Assembly (NCBI GenBank): GCA_023264815.1
Contig: JAHFUZ010000006.1
Location: 1-64,000, forward strand
Length of the DNA: 64,000 bases
Source of the DNA: Arthrobacter sp.
GTDB lineage: Bacteria > Actinomycetota > Actinomycetes > Actinomycetales > Micrococcaceae
Direction: 5' to 3'
Shown here one piece after another: positions 1 to 7,524 of the stretch (the first letter of the stretch is position 1; each line of letters starts with the position of its first letter). The notes beneath the pieces were generated by a model. It saw only the letters and a list, made by a program, of their open reading frames with translations, searched no databases and was not told the DNA's origin. Made by a program: the position numbers and the translations under genes.

Positions 1-68
1 AAGGTGCTCCCTTGAACTGCGTGGAAATGGTGTGTGGTAACAACATTTTCCCAGTTCAGGAGCACCTT
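1..68. repeat. Imperfect 68-nt hairpin at the left window edge (possible insertion-sequence end)
   Basis: Bases 1-10 pair with 59-68, 13-19 with 52-58, and 23-29 with 44-51, leaving a loop of about 14 nt. This gives one long stem with small bulges. The sequence continues to about 122 with a tail (CTCATGAAATACCGAGGCTAGG-like, bases 101-122) that resembles termini I associate with IS1380-type elements of actinobacteria. That resemblance is from memory and uncertain. Any transposase would lie left of base 1, so an ordinary terminator of an unseen gene is an alternative. Confidence 0.4.
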
Positions 69-155
69 TCGCGGCTTAAACACGCCCCAAGACCTGCACC
101 CTCATGAAATACCGAGGCTAGGGAACGCCCGGCGCGGCTCCAAGGACGTTGCTGG

Positions 156-353
156 TTACTGGGACGGCTGGGGGATCTCGCACTCAACCTTCGGGTTGAC
201 GCCCATGTAGTTCAGGGGACCGGCAACGATGGTCACCGCAACTGTTCCCGCCTGGGCGCAGGTCCCGGGTGCGCCGCCGAAGTAGCCGCGCTGCCAGGCG
301 GCGAATCCTCCGATGATCAGCCAGATGACAATCAGTGCTCCGAGAAACTTCAC
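156..353 (-). CDS. Small membrane-anchored protein of unknown function
   Basis: The family is not recognised. The 65-residue product has one N-terminal hydrophobic segment (about residues 3-20) and then a short polar, presumably extracytoplasmic tail with two cysteines, C32 and C58, which could form a disulfide. The start is a GTG with a perfect AGGAGG five bases upstream, which is the main reason to believe the gene. The charge pattern around the hydrophobic segment suggests a single-pass anchor or an uncleaved signal. It stands alone between the left-edge hairpin and a large palindromic repeat, so the neighbourhood gives no functional clue. Confidence 0.65.
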   Translation of the reverse strand: MKFLGALIVIWLIIGGFAAWQRGYFGGAPGTCAQAGTVAVTIVAGPLNYMGVNPKVECEIPQPSQ

Positions 354-439
354 GGTGTCCTCCTAGGGCCGTGGCTGCCTGTGCGTTCAAGTATGCGCCG
401 TTATCCGGAATCGTCACAGCACCCACCCCCACCACACCC

Positions 440-543
440 GACGCTCTCTCACTTAATGCGGGAAAACGACCGACGCTCTATCACTTTCTTCAAGAAAGTG
501 ATAGAGCGTCGGTCAAGAACCCGCATTAAGTGAGAGAGCGTCG
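440..543. repeat. Nested palindromic repeat, element A
   Basis: An outer arm (440-462) is the exact reverse complement of 520-542. Inside it lies a perfect palindrome, 468-490 against 492-514, with a single central base. The arms are variants of one module beginning GACGCTCTMTCACTT. The left flank (421-438) holds ACCCACCCCCACCACACC. The same module recurs in the element at 45.9 kb, and the CCCCACC-type flank also recurs at 48.8 kb. It contains no ORF of its own. On the minus strand it supplies the stop codon of the small gene at 526-875. Confidence 0.85.
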
Positions 544-875
544 CAAGAGGGTGGTGCGGCGGTAGCGGGTCTCGAGGACCGGTTCGAGCGGAGCTGCGGG
601 CACTGCGCCCACCGCCGCCGCGAGGGTTTCGTTGACGCCGCACCTGCCGAGGCATGGGCGGGGTCGGCTGCACGGTCGGCAGGCATGGGAACGGACGACG
701 GCGGCGCTGTTTCGGCTGCGGGGACCGTCACTGGAGGTGCCGGTTCGGCGTGCCGGGGTGCCGCCGTCGGCATGGACGGAAGAAAGGCCACCGCGGCGGG
801 AGCCGCAGCGGGGCTGTAGGCGTAACGGACGTCCACGATGGTCTTGTCGTTGGCGAGGTCGAGTTGGGAAGTCAT
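526..875 (-). pseudogene. Probable frameshifted small gene of unknown function running into the repeat
   Basis: From an ATG at 873-875 the minus strand reads MTSQLDLANDKTIVDVRYAY, then an Ala/Pro-rich stretch with strongly G/C third positions. Near 630-660 the GC3 pattern leaves this frame and continues in another, which reads [20 protein letters not shown] and RYRRTTLLRRSLT before a TAA at 526-528 inside the palindromic repeat. Left uncorrected, the first frame ends at 513. The two halves look like one gene of about 115 codons with a single-base indel. No ribosome binding site is clear and no family is recognised. A sequencing error would equally explain the frame change. Confidence 0.4.
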
Positions 876-1048
876 CGGGATTCTCTGGAATCTGTTGGTG
901 GGCAGTTCCCTACGGTCCCGGGCCACACGGTGCAGGTGCTGTGACGGAACCCAGGCCCGAATATGGGTGTTGGCCGGGCGTTCACCTGCTTCTTCGCGTG
1001 CCTGCCGCTGGTCACCGCGGTGGCATGTCGATCGATAGGATCGAGTCC

Positions 1049-1792
1049 GTGCTCCGACTTAAACGCCTTGCGGTCTTCTGCGTGTTCGCGATCTGTGTGC
1101 TCACCGCAGGGTCTTTCTGGGCGCTCGCACAGGCCGGTGCGGACCCGCGCGGTGTGCTGCCTGCGCCGCCGCGGTCGGAAGCGAGACTCGAAGCGCACTC
1201 CACCGGCCTCACCACTGCCGTCAATGTCACCCGCAATGCGGACGCCGGGTGGCTCAGCACGGCGGCGGATCAGACCGGCATACCGGCCCGGGCGCTGCGG
1301 GCTTACGTGGCGGCGGCCGGTGCGGCCAACCAGGCCGCTCCGGCCTGCGGGATCGGCTGGAACACGGTGGCTGCGGTGGGCTTCGTGGAATCCGCCCATG
1401 GAGCGTACGGCGGCGGCAGCCTGAACTCCGCAGGGCAGGCCAGCGGACCATTGGTGGGCCCGAGCCTGGACGGCAACGGGTTCGCGGCGATTCCTGACAC
1501 CGACGCCGGCGCCCTCGACGGCGACCCACGGTGGGACCGCGCCGTGGGTCCCATGCAGTTCATTCCCTCCACATGGGAGATCGCGGGACGGGACGGAAAC
1601 GGCGATGGAGCAGCCGATCCCTTCAACATCGACGATGCCGCCGTCAGTGCGGCCTCCTACCTGTGCGCCCATGGCCGGGACCTCACCACGGCGAACGGGT
1701 GGGTGCAGGCCATCTACGCCTACAACCAGTCCGATTCCTACGTGGACCAGGTGCGCCGCCAGGCCACGTCCTACGCCGCCCAAACCGGCTAG
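1049..1792 (+). CDS. Lytic murein transglycosylase (SLT-like), secreted
   Basis: Predicted to cleave the MurNAc-GlcNAc bond of peptidoglycan outside the membrane. From the GTG start the product is 247 residues, with a signal-type hydrophobic segment at about 7-28. The transglycosylase domain follows: the helix carrying the presumed catalytic glutamate (GFVESAHG, E114), the substrate-cleft motif AVGPMQFIPSTW, an N-D-G-D-rich loop (GRDGNGDGAADPFNIDDA) and YAYNQSDSYV near the end. AGGA eight bases upstream favours GTG 1049. An in-frame ATG at 1025 adds eight residues but lacks a binding site. It converges with the pseudogene that follows. Confidence 0.8.
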   Translation: MLRLKRLAVFCVFAICVLTAGSFWALAQAGADPRGVLPAPPRSEARLEAHSTGLTTAVNVTRNADAGWLSTAADQTGIPARALRAYVAAAGAANQAAPACGIGWNTVAAVGFVESAHGAYGGGSLNSAGQASGPLVGPSLDGNGFAAIPDTDAGALDGDPRWDRAVGPMQFIPSTWEIAGRDGNGDGAADPFNIDDAAVSAASYLCAHGRDLTTANGWVQAIYAYNQSDSYVDQVRRQATSYAAQTG

Positions 1793-1903
1793 GACGAGAG
1801 TGCCGCTGCCGGGGCGGCATTGCTGCCTCAGGCATGCCTACGGCCGGCAGTACCTCGACTACCGGCGCAACGCCCCGGGGTGGTGGTCGCGGCCCTGATC
1901 CTT

Positions 1904-2357
1904 AGCGCGGGCCCGCTGCCGTCCACCACCACAAACACCAGGTGGTTCTCGTCGATGATGCCGACGGCGGTGCGCGGCTGTTCGCCCTGGATGGAGTGGC
2001 TGCCGAAGTTGGTGTCCACCTCCACGTCCTCGATGCCCTCGGCCACGTCGCCGTTGTCCAGCTGGGACGGGCCGAAGGAGAGGGTGTTCCAGACGCCGTC
2101 GGCGATGAGCTGTTCGGCGGTGGTGGTGGTTTCGTCGTAGACCTTGACGGTGCCGTCACGGTAGAACGCCAGGCCCTGGCGCGCGCCTTCGTCGCGGAAC
2201 ACCACGCCATCGCGGATCACAATGCCGGTGTCGCGGAAGCCGTAGTAGTCGCCGTGGATGGCGAAGCTCCCGCTGAGAGCGTGAGGGCAACAGCCCCGGC
2301 GACGACGGCGCGCCGTACGCGGCTGCCCTTGCGTTTTGTGTTGTTGAGAGGAGTCAT
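1904..2357 (-). pseudogene. Remnant of a phosphodiester glycosidase (NAGPA-domain) exported protein
   Basis: On the minus strand an ATG at 2355-2357 opens a signal peptide (MTPLNNTKRKGSRVRR, then a hydrophobic run ending ALTLSAGAS). Immediately afterwards, in another frame, comes the middle of a NAGPA domain: IHGDYYGFRDTGIVIRDG, GARQGLAFYRDG, DGVWNTLSFGP, IQGEQPRTAVGI and HLVFVVVDG. Intact relatives have a long region between signal and domain, and a G-Y-S-rich C-terminal part after VVVDG. Both are missing here. The gene therefore appears to have lost an internal block with a frame change, and its 3' third. Family assignment is from the conserved motifs. Confidence 0.75.
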
Positions 2358-2449
2358 TCCTCAGTTCTGGGAGCCAAGCCAGCGGCGGGATTTGCCGAAG
2401 ATGTGCCGGGGCTGTGAAAGCAGCCCGGGCCTGTTCCGGGCGGGCCGCG

Positions 2450-2854
2450 CTAGGCCTGCTGGGAGGCCTGGTCAGTGGTGGCCGGGGCGGTTGCCGGGCA
2501 GAGCCGAAGGGCCACCTCCCGCAGTTCCTGGGGGTGGAACGGTTTGGTCACGTAGGCCGCGGCGCCGGAGGCCATGCCGGCGAGGTGGTCGTCCTGCTCG
2601 GACCTGGCGGTGAGGAACAGCAGGGGAGCGGTGCTGAGGGCGCGGATGGCCCGTGCAACCACGTGGCCGTCCATGTCCGGCAGGCCAAGGTCCAGGGTGA
2701 TCAGTGCCACGGAGGGGTCGGCTGCGGCCGCGATGCCATCCGCGCCGGTGGCCACCGCGCGCACGTCAAAGCCCGCGCGGGTGAGTACAACTGTGATCAG
2801 TCCGCGGATATCGTCATTGTCCTCGATGACGAGGCAGACACGTTGAGTTTCCAT
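2450..2854 (-). CDS. Single-domain response regulator (CheY-like receiver)
   Basis: The 134-residue protein is a stand-alone receiver domain. The acidic pocket is E11/D12, the phospho-acceptor is D55 (LDLGLPDMDG), the switch Thr is T82 (FLTARS) and the conserved Lys is K104 (YVTKPFHP). There is no output domain, so it must act through partners. METQRVCLVIEDN is the natural receiver start; an upstream in-frame extension is rejected because it precedes the beta-1 strand with unrelated sequence. It lies 174 bases downstream of the GAF-ANTAR gene on the same strand. No histidine kinase is in the window. Confidence 0.85.
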   Translation of the reverse strand: METQRVCLVIEDNDDIRGLITVVLTRAGFDVRAVATGADGIAAAADPSVALITLDLGLPDMDGHVVARAIRALSTAPLLFLTARSEQDDHLAGMASGAAAYVTKPFHPQELREVALRLCPATAPATTDQASQQA

Positions 2855-3028
2855 CAAAGCCCCCAGAGCCAGCTTGGAACCAGTGTACGGCGTGGGCTGG
2901 CGGAAAATAGCCACTGTGACACATTCCGCAGGCACCACGGCTCCGGCCGGCCGCGGCGTGGCGTCGACTTCGGCAGTCCCCGGCGCCAGGCGACGCTGCC
3001 TGACGCCGAGGTGCTTCGGCCCCCGGCG

Positions 3029-3787
3029 CTACCCGTCGTAGTGCGTCTGGGCCGGCCCCTGGCCCAGGGCGCTGACCACCGCTGCCGCTACACTGCGAAG
3101 CTTCGAATTGCGGGTGCTCGAGGCGGCTTTCAGGAGCTCGAAGGCCTCCTGCTGGCTGCAGCGGTTCTGGGCCATGATGATGCCCACCGCCATGTCGATC
3201 ACGGTGCGGGTCTCGAGGGTGGCGCGCAGGTGGGCCGCCGCTTCCGTGTAGTGCGCAAACCGCACGGCCAGCCGCAGCGCCAGGGAAGTCTGCCGGACGA
3301 AGTCCTGGGCGGTTTCCAGGATGCGGCCCTCGAAGCGGCCGCTCCGGTGTGAATACAGCAGCAGCGTCGCTTTGGTCTCGCCCTCCAGCTGGAAGGGAAC
3401 GGCCAGCACTGACCGGATGCCGTGGCCCAGTACCGCTTCAGCGTAGTCTGGCCAGCGGCGGTCCTGTTCCAGATCGGCAACATTGACAGTCGACTGGCCT
3501 TCGGAAGCGGCCATGCCGGGGCTGTCACTTGACTGGTATTCGATTTGGCTGACGGCCTCGGCAGCAGCGCCGTTGCTGGCAACCGTGGCGGCTTTGCGTT
3601 CGCGCAGCAAAGTGATGCCGCACAGCACTTCGTCGCCGGGCTCGGACAGGTTCCGCGCGGAAACGCGCGCGAGCTCGTCCAGGAACTCCTCAACGTCGGC
3701 GCTGTTGAGGAGCTCTTCGTGCAGGTGATCGGAGATCGATGTAGCGGTATTTGCTGTTGACTCGCTGGCCACGGTTCTTAGTGCCAT
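3029..3787 (-). CDS. GAF-ANTAR domain regulator (RNA-binding antiterminator type)
   Basis: 252 residues. Residues about 25-170 form a GAF sensor-like domain (VLCGITLLRERK, SVLAVPFQLEGETKATLLLY). Residues about 185-245 form an ANTAR domain: RTVIDMAVGIIMAQNRCSQQ followed by EAFELLKAASSTRNSKLRSV. ANTAR proteins bind paired RNA hairpins and prevent termination, and in actinobacteria they usually carry GAF rather than receiver domains. The ligand is unknown. The single-receiver gene just downstream could be functionally linked, but nothing in the sequence proves it. No strong binding site precedes the ATG. Confidence 0.85.
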   Translation of the reverse strand: MALRTVASESTANTATSISDHLHEELLNSADVEEFLDELARVSARNLSEPGDEVLCGITLLRERKAATVASNGAAAEAVSQIEYQSSDSPGMAASEGQSTVNVADLEQDRRWPDYAEAVLGHGIRSVLAVPFQLEGETKATLLLYSHRSGRFEGRILETAQDFVRQTSLALRLAVRFAHYTEAAAHLRATLETRTVIDMAVGIIMAQNRCSQQEAFELLKAASSTRNSKLRSVAAAVVSALGQGPAQTHYDG

Positions 3788-4001
3788 TCGCTCAGGTCAA
3801 AACGACCCGGCAACTCCGCCGTACTACTGCCGTGGGGCACCAGGTGGCGGCGATCGCTGGATCGACGAACTTCCAACGGCCTGCTGCTAAACCGGTAACC
3901 AGAAGTATATACAGCCCGGCGCATTCCAAATGCCACATTTCTTGTGCTGACGGGCCCGGCGCTGCAGGGCGTTTTCCCCGGCTGGGCCGGGCACCAAAAC
4001 T

Positions 4002-4098
4002 GAGTACTCAGGCCCCAAAACAAGAAGTACCCGGACCGAGGACCCCGGAAAAACCAGTACCGCTACGCGTTGTCCGGAGGTACCCGGCCGGGAAGTAT
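4002..4098 (+). promoter_or_regulatory. Array of GTAC-centred half-sites in the gap before the SipW-type operon
   Basis: The 411-base gap between the GAF-ANTAR gene and the secreted-protein operon has no ORF I believe. It holds five related motifs: GAGTACTC (4002), AAGTAC (4025), CAGTAC (4055), AGGTAC (4078) and AAGTAT (4093). Their GTAC cores start at 4004, 4027, 4057, 4080 and 4095, giving spacings of 23, 30, 23 and 15. This could be a binding array for the operon's regulator, or chance. Confidence 0.3.
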
Positions 4099-4198
4099 GG
4101 GCGTCAACGATCAGCCGGAAGCAAGTTCGCTTAGTGATTTTCCGATGGCTGTGCGTCAACACACATCGTTTTTTACCCCGGCCAAAGGAGTCTCAGCC

Positions 4199-4654
4199 AT
4201 GCGCAGTATGACGAAGAAAAACAAAGTCCTGGCAGCCGCCGGAGCACTCGCCCTCGTAGCCGGCGGCGGCGCTGCCTACGCCTACTGGACCACCACGGGT
4301 ACTGGTTCGGGCGAAGCCACCAACTCCGCGGGCGGCGGCACCGTCACGCTGCACGCCGACTTCACCGGTGGCCTCACCCCGGGAGACGCCCGCACCGTGG
4401 GCTATACGGCAGACAACGCCGACGCGAACACCAGCACCAAGGTGGGAGCTTTGACCGCCACCGTAGAGACCAACGTCGCCGAGTGCCTCCCTGCCTGGTT
4501 CAGCGTCACAGCCAACACCAGCAACACCACGGTGGCAAAGAATTCAACCGGCACCTCCGTCGGCAGCGGAACCCTGACGTTCAACGACAGCGCCACGGTT
4601 GACCAGAGTGCTTGCAAGGGCGCCGTGGTCACCATCAAGGTCGGCAGCGTCTAA
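4199..4654 (+). CDS. Secreted protein with SipW-type signal peptide
   Basis: 151 residues. A Lys/Arg-rich start, a hydrophobic core and the motif GGGAAYAYWTTTGTGSG around residue 30 are typical of the SipW-dependent signal class that exports TasA/camelysin-like surface or matrix proteins in Gram-positives. The mature part is Thr/Ser/Ala-rich and beta-sheet-like, with two cysteines (ECLPAW and QSACKG) that could pair. The start has AAAGGAG eight bases upstream. It is the first gene of a four-gene set of secreted proteins; a strong hairpin follows it. Exact role unknown; cell-surface or matrix function is inferred from the signal class. Confidence 0.75.
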   Translation: MRSMTKKNKVLAAAGALALVAGGGAAYAYWTTTGTGSGEATNSAGGGTVTLHADFTGGLTPGDARTVGYTADNADANTSTKVGALTATVETNVAECLPAWFSVTANTSNTTVAKNSTGTSVGSGTLTFNDSATVDQSACKGAVVTIKVGSV

Positions 4655-4659
4655 CAGGC

Positions 4660-4698
4660 TTCGCCGGCGGGTAGTTTCAGAGTCTTCCCGCCGGCGAA
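4660..4698 (+). terminator. Intercistronic hairpin after the first SipW-type gene
   Basis: A perfect 12-bp stem (4660-4671 with 4687-4698) and a 15-nt loop, with no T-tract. It lies between the first and second genes of the secreted-protein set and could cause partial termination or protect the 3' end of the first message, making that product more abundant. Confidence 0.55.
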
Positions 4699-4744
4699 CT
4701 CCACCTCCTCCCGTTCACCAAGAACCAGGCCAGAAGGGCTGAAC

Positions 4745-5599
4745 GTGCAGAACGAATCTGGGTACTTCCGCACCATCATGCGAAGAACCACCACCGCAGC
4801 AAAGGTGCTGCTGGTGGGTCTTGCGGTGATGCTCGTGTCAGCGGGCACCATCTTCGCGGCCGGCCAGGGCGGGAGCCAGGGCAGCACCACCAAGGGCGTC
4901 ACCATCCAGGTGAATCCCGCCAGCCGGACAGTTGACCGGGGCGACCCGGTCAGCTATTCGGTGTCCCTGTCCTCCAACAACGGGTTCAGCGGCAGCGTCA
5001 CCCCCACCATTTCCGGCCTTCCGGCGAGTACGACGGCGGCCTTCGCACCCGCGGCGGTGACGCTCGCTTCCGGCAAGACGGCCACTGTCACGCTGACCGT
5101 GACGACGACGGCCACCACTCCCGACGGCAAAGCGGACCTCACCGTTGGCGCCACCGCTGGTGCCGCGGCCGGCGCCAGCCAGCCCGCCGCCGTCGTGGTT
5201 CAACTGATTGTCCAGTCCTCCAATAAGACGTTCAGCATTTCGGGGAACCTGTACCCCCACCTTTCGCCGGGGGCAACGGCTCCGCTGAATCTCACCATCA
5301 ACAATCCCACCAACAAGGACCTGGCACTGACCAGCCTGTCCGTGGCGATTACGGCCATCAACCGGACACCGGCCGCGGTGGCTGCGGGGCTTCCCTGTAC
5401 GGCGGCGGACTACGTGGTCACCAACTACTCAGGCCCGTATCCGCTCACCGCGAAGGTTGGCACGTGGACGCTCGAAAAGCTGCTCGTGGATGAGGCCCAC
5501 TGGCCCAAAATCGCCATGCTGGACACCACCTCGAACCAGGACGGCTGCAAGGGCGCCACGGTCCAGTTCGCCTACTCCGGAGCAGGGCAGGGAAGCTGA
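4745..5599 (+). CDS. Exported Ig-like/beta-sandwich protein of the SipW-type operon
   Basis: 284 residues. The GTG start has AAGGG about six bases upstream; an internal ATG (MRRTTTAAK) lacks a binding site. Residues about 12-40 are a signal or anchor (AAKVLLVGLAVMLVSAGTIF). The mature part begins with a Thr/Ser-rich repeat-like domain (about 50-155; VNPASRTVDRGDPVSYSVSL is typical of Ig-like folds in bacterial surface proteins) and ends with a second domain holding two cysteines (LPCTAADYVV, QDGCKGATV). Unlike its neighbours it lacks an AYW motif. It is followed after one base by the next SipW-type gene. Probably an extracellular structural protein; not assigned to a named family. Confidence 0.7.
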   Translation: MQNESGYFRTIMRRTTTAAKVLLVGLAVMLVSAGTIFAAGQGGSQGSTTKGVTIQVNPASRTVDRGDPVSYSVSLSSNNGFSGSVTPTISGLPASTTAAFAPAAVTLASGKTATVTLTVTTTATTPDGKADLTVGATAGAAAGASQPAAVVVQLIVQSSNKTFSISGNLYPHLSPGATAPLNLTINNPTNKDLALTSLSVAITAINRTPAAVAAGLPCTAADYVVTNYSGPYPLTAKVGTWTLEKLLVDEAHWPKIAMLDTTSNQDGCKGATVQFAYSGAGQGS

Positions 5600-5600
5600 C

Positions 5601-6101
5601 ATGACACCCAGGCACCGCAAGACGTCCCGACGGCTGGCTGCCAAGACAGCGGCAGCAACCCTCACCCTCTGCCTCGCCACCGGAGCGGGCGGAGCGTACG
5701 CCTACTGGGCCACAGTGGGGGCCGGATCCGGCGCAGCCACCAATGGAACCATGTCCACGGTCACTGTGGAAGCCCTGGTGGTCGGCGACAACCCGCGCAC
5801 CACGCTTGTCCCGGGCGGCACCGCCGATGTTGCCGTCCGGGCACTCAACCCCAACAGTTACCCAGTGCAGGTTTATGCGATCCGCGCCAACGGCGCCGCA
5901 ACCGTGGACAACGACCACTCCGCCTGCACCGGCGTAACCTTTGTTGAACCCGCCGTCCCGCTGACCCCGCTGGTCAGCATTGCGGCGAACTCATCGGTGG
6001 AGATCACGTTGCCAGGCGCTGCCGCCATGTCCGTGAACTCCCCGTCAACCTGCCAAGGCGCGACGTTCGGCCTGCCCGTCACGTTGGAGGCACGGAAATG
6101 A
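5601..6101 (+). CDS. Secreted protein with SipW-type signal peptide
   Basis: 166 residues, paralogous in design to the first gene of the operon. It has an Arg/Lys-rich N terminus, a hydrophobic core and GGAYAYWATVGAGSGAATNG at about residue 32, the SipW-class signature. The mature domain is beta-rich with two cysteines (HSACTG and PSTCQG), a spacing pattern shared with the first gene. It starts one base after the previous stop and overlaps the next gene by four bases, so it is almost certainly co-translated. Function is inferred only as surface or matrix protein. Confidence 0.75.
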   Translation: MTPRHRKTSRRLAAKTAAATLTLCLATGAGGAYAYWATVGAGSGAATNGTMSTVTVEALVVGDNPRTTLVPGGTADVAVRALNPNSYPVQVYAIRANGAATVDNDHSACTGVTFVEPAVPLTPLVSIAANSSVEITLPGAAAMSVNSPSTCQGATFGLPVTLEARK

Positions 6102-7384
6102 GCGGCCACATCCAGACTCCGAAGCCGGCGGTTGAGCCTGCCGAAACCAGGCCGCGACGGCAACACCGGAATCGACGGGCGCGTGTTGCCGGCATCATGG
6201 CGGCGGCGCTGGTCATTTCCTGGGGCGGCCCGGCGGCCAGCGCCTACTGGCAAACGCTCGGCAGCACCAAAGGCGGTGCCAGGGCCGATTCCATCCTCGG
6301 TGTGGCTGCCCCGGCGGCGGCCGCGTCGGCAGGTGCCGCCACCGTCAGTTGGGCGCAAAGCACGACGGCGGCGGGTCGGGCCGTCTCCGGTTACACCGTT
6401 GCGCGCTACTCGGCGGCGACAGACGGGACCAAGGTTGCTGCCGGCGGTACCTGCGCCGGAACCATCACTACGCTCACGTGCAGCGACGCTGCTTTGCCTG
6501 CCGGGACGTGGCATTACACGGTGACGCCCGTGCTCGGCCCCTGGGTGGGGCCGGAGTCTACGCGCAGCGGGGGAGTGGCAGCCAGAGATACAACCCGGCC
6601 GGACGCACCAGCCATCAGCGCTCCTGTTGTGGTGGACAAAGCGCATGCGGCCAACAGCGAGGTCACAGTAACCGCTGAAGCCGGTTCTACCGTCACCATC
6701 ACTGTCACCGATACCCCGCCCGCGGGAACACCGCAAAAGTCGGTTCCCCATACTGTGACGGCGACTGGGTCGGCCCAGACTGTGAGCCTCAATCTCACGA
6801 GCCTGGTTGACGGGACCCTAAACTACACGGCTGTGGCGACCGACGCGGCCGGCAACGTCAGTGACCCGGGCACGGCGACGTCCAGGAAAGACGCCACGGC
6901 GCCAACAGCCACAGGGGTTTCGCTGGCCAACGGCGGATCCCAGTTCAACGCTGACACCGGCGACAAGGTGACAGTGACATTCTCGGAGCCGCTCCTTCCG
7001 TCAACTATTTGCGAGGGCTGGCAAAACGTTTCCGGCAGCCAAACCACGAACGGCACCCTGACCATCACTCCAGTCACGGGCGGAAATAACACTCTGACCT
7101 TTGGCAGCACCGGTCCTGGATGTGCTTCAGCGAGATTTGGCACGGTGACGATCAACGGAAGCTACTCAGGGGGTGGCGTGGTGACCTTCAGTTCGGTCCT
7201 GGCCTGGAATCCCGGCACGTCGCAACTTACGGTCACTCTCGGCAGCGTGACTGGCGGAACTCCGGCCCAAAAGACCGGAAACGTCGTGCCTACCTACACT
7301 CCTCCTTCCGGTCTGACCGACGTGGTTGGTAACCAGCTGGTTGTCCCGGTTGGACCCGTGCCAGGCACCAACTCCCGCTTCTAA
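6098..7384 (+). CDS. Large secreted beta-sandwich (fibronectin/Ig-like) protein of the SipW-type operon
   Basis: 428 residues. A long basic N terminus and a hydrophobic segment (about 30-48) end at PAASAYWQTLG, again an AYW-type export signal. The mature protein has a fibronectin-type-III-like domain (VSWAQSTTAAGRAVSGYTVA, about 85-165), an Ig-like domain ending in NYTAVATDAAGNVSDPG (about 170-270) and a C-terminal domain (KVTVTFSEPLLPSTICEG through LTDVVGNQ) resembling SbsA-type Ig-like domains. It overlaps the previous gene by ATGA and is followed by a strong hairpin. Probably the largest structural component of the secreted assembly; no catalytic motif seen. Confidence 0.75.
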   Translation: MSGHIQTPKPAVEPAETRPRRQHRNRRARVAGIMAAALVISWGGPAASAYWQTLGSTKGGARADSILGVAAPAAAASAGAATVSWAQSTTAAGRAVSGYTVARYSAATDGTKVAAGGTCAGTITTLTCSDAALPAGTWHYTVTPVLGPWVGPESTRSGGVAARDTTRPDAPAISAPVVVDKAHAANSEVTVTAEAGSTVTITVTDTPPAGTPQKSVPHTVTATGSAQTVSLNLTSLVDGTLNYTAVATDAAGNVSDPGTATSRKDATAPTATGVSLANGGSQFNADTGDKVTVTFSEPLLPSTICEGWQNVSGSQTTNGTLTITPVTGGNNTLTFGSTGPGCASARFGTVTINGSYSGGGVVTFSSVLAWNPGTSQLTVTLGSVTGGTPAQKTGNVVPTYTPPSGLTDVVGNQLVVPVGPVPGTNSRF

Positions 7385-7397
7385 CTCCCGCAGTCCC

Positions 7398-7433
7398 ACG
7401 CCAGCCTCCCGGAGCCATCCCGGAGGCTGGCGT
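7398..7433 (+). terminator. Hairpin terminator after the secreted-protein operon
   Basis: A perfect 12-bp stem (ACGCCAGCCTCC at 7398-7409 with 7422-7433) and a 12-nt loop, placed 13 bases after the stop codon. There is no real T-tract, as is common in high-GC actinobacteria. Confidence 0.65.
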
Positions 7434-7524
7434 TGTGGAGCCACTTGTGGGCAGAATGTAGCTCACGCTGGCAGCTGCCGCCGGCCCGAAACCAGCCGGC
7501 GATGCTGCCGCGGAGGGACACGAC

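Noticed and set aside
440..543. Element A as a plain rho-independent terminator
   Set aside because: No T-tract, far larger than usual, nested dyads, and the module recurs in other arrangements.
872..1783. 303-residue ORF on the minus strand opposite the transglycosylase
   Set aside because: Shadow of the plus-strand gene; Arg/Gly/His-rich composition and no family motif.
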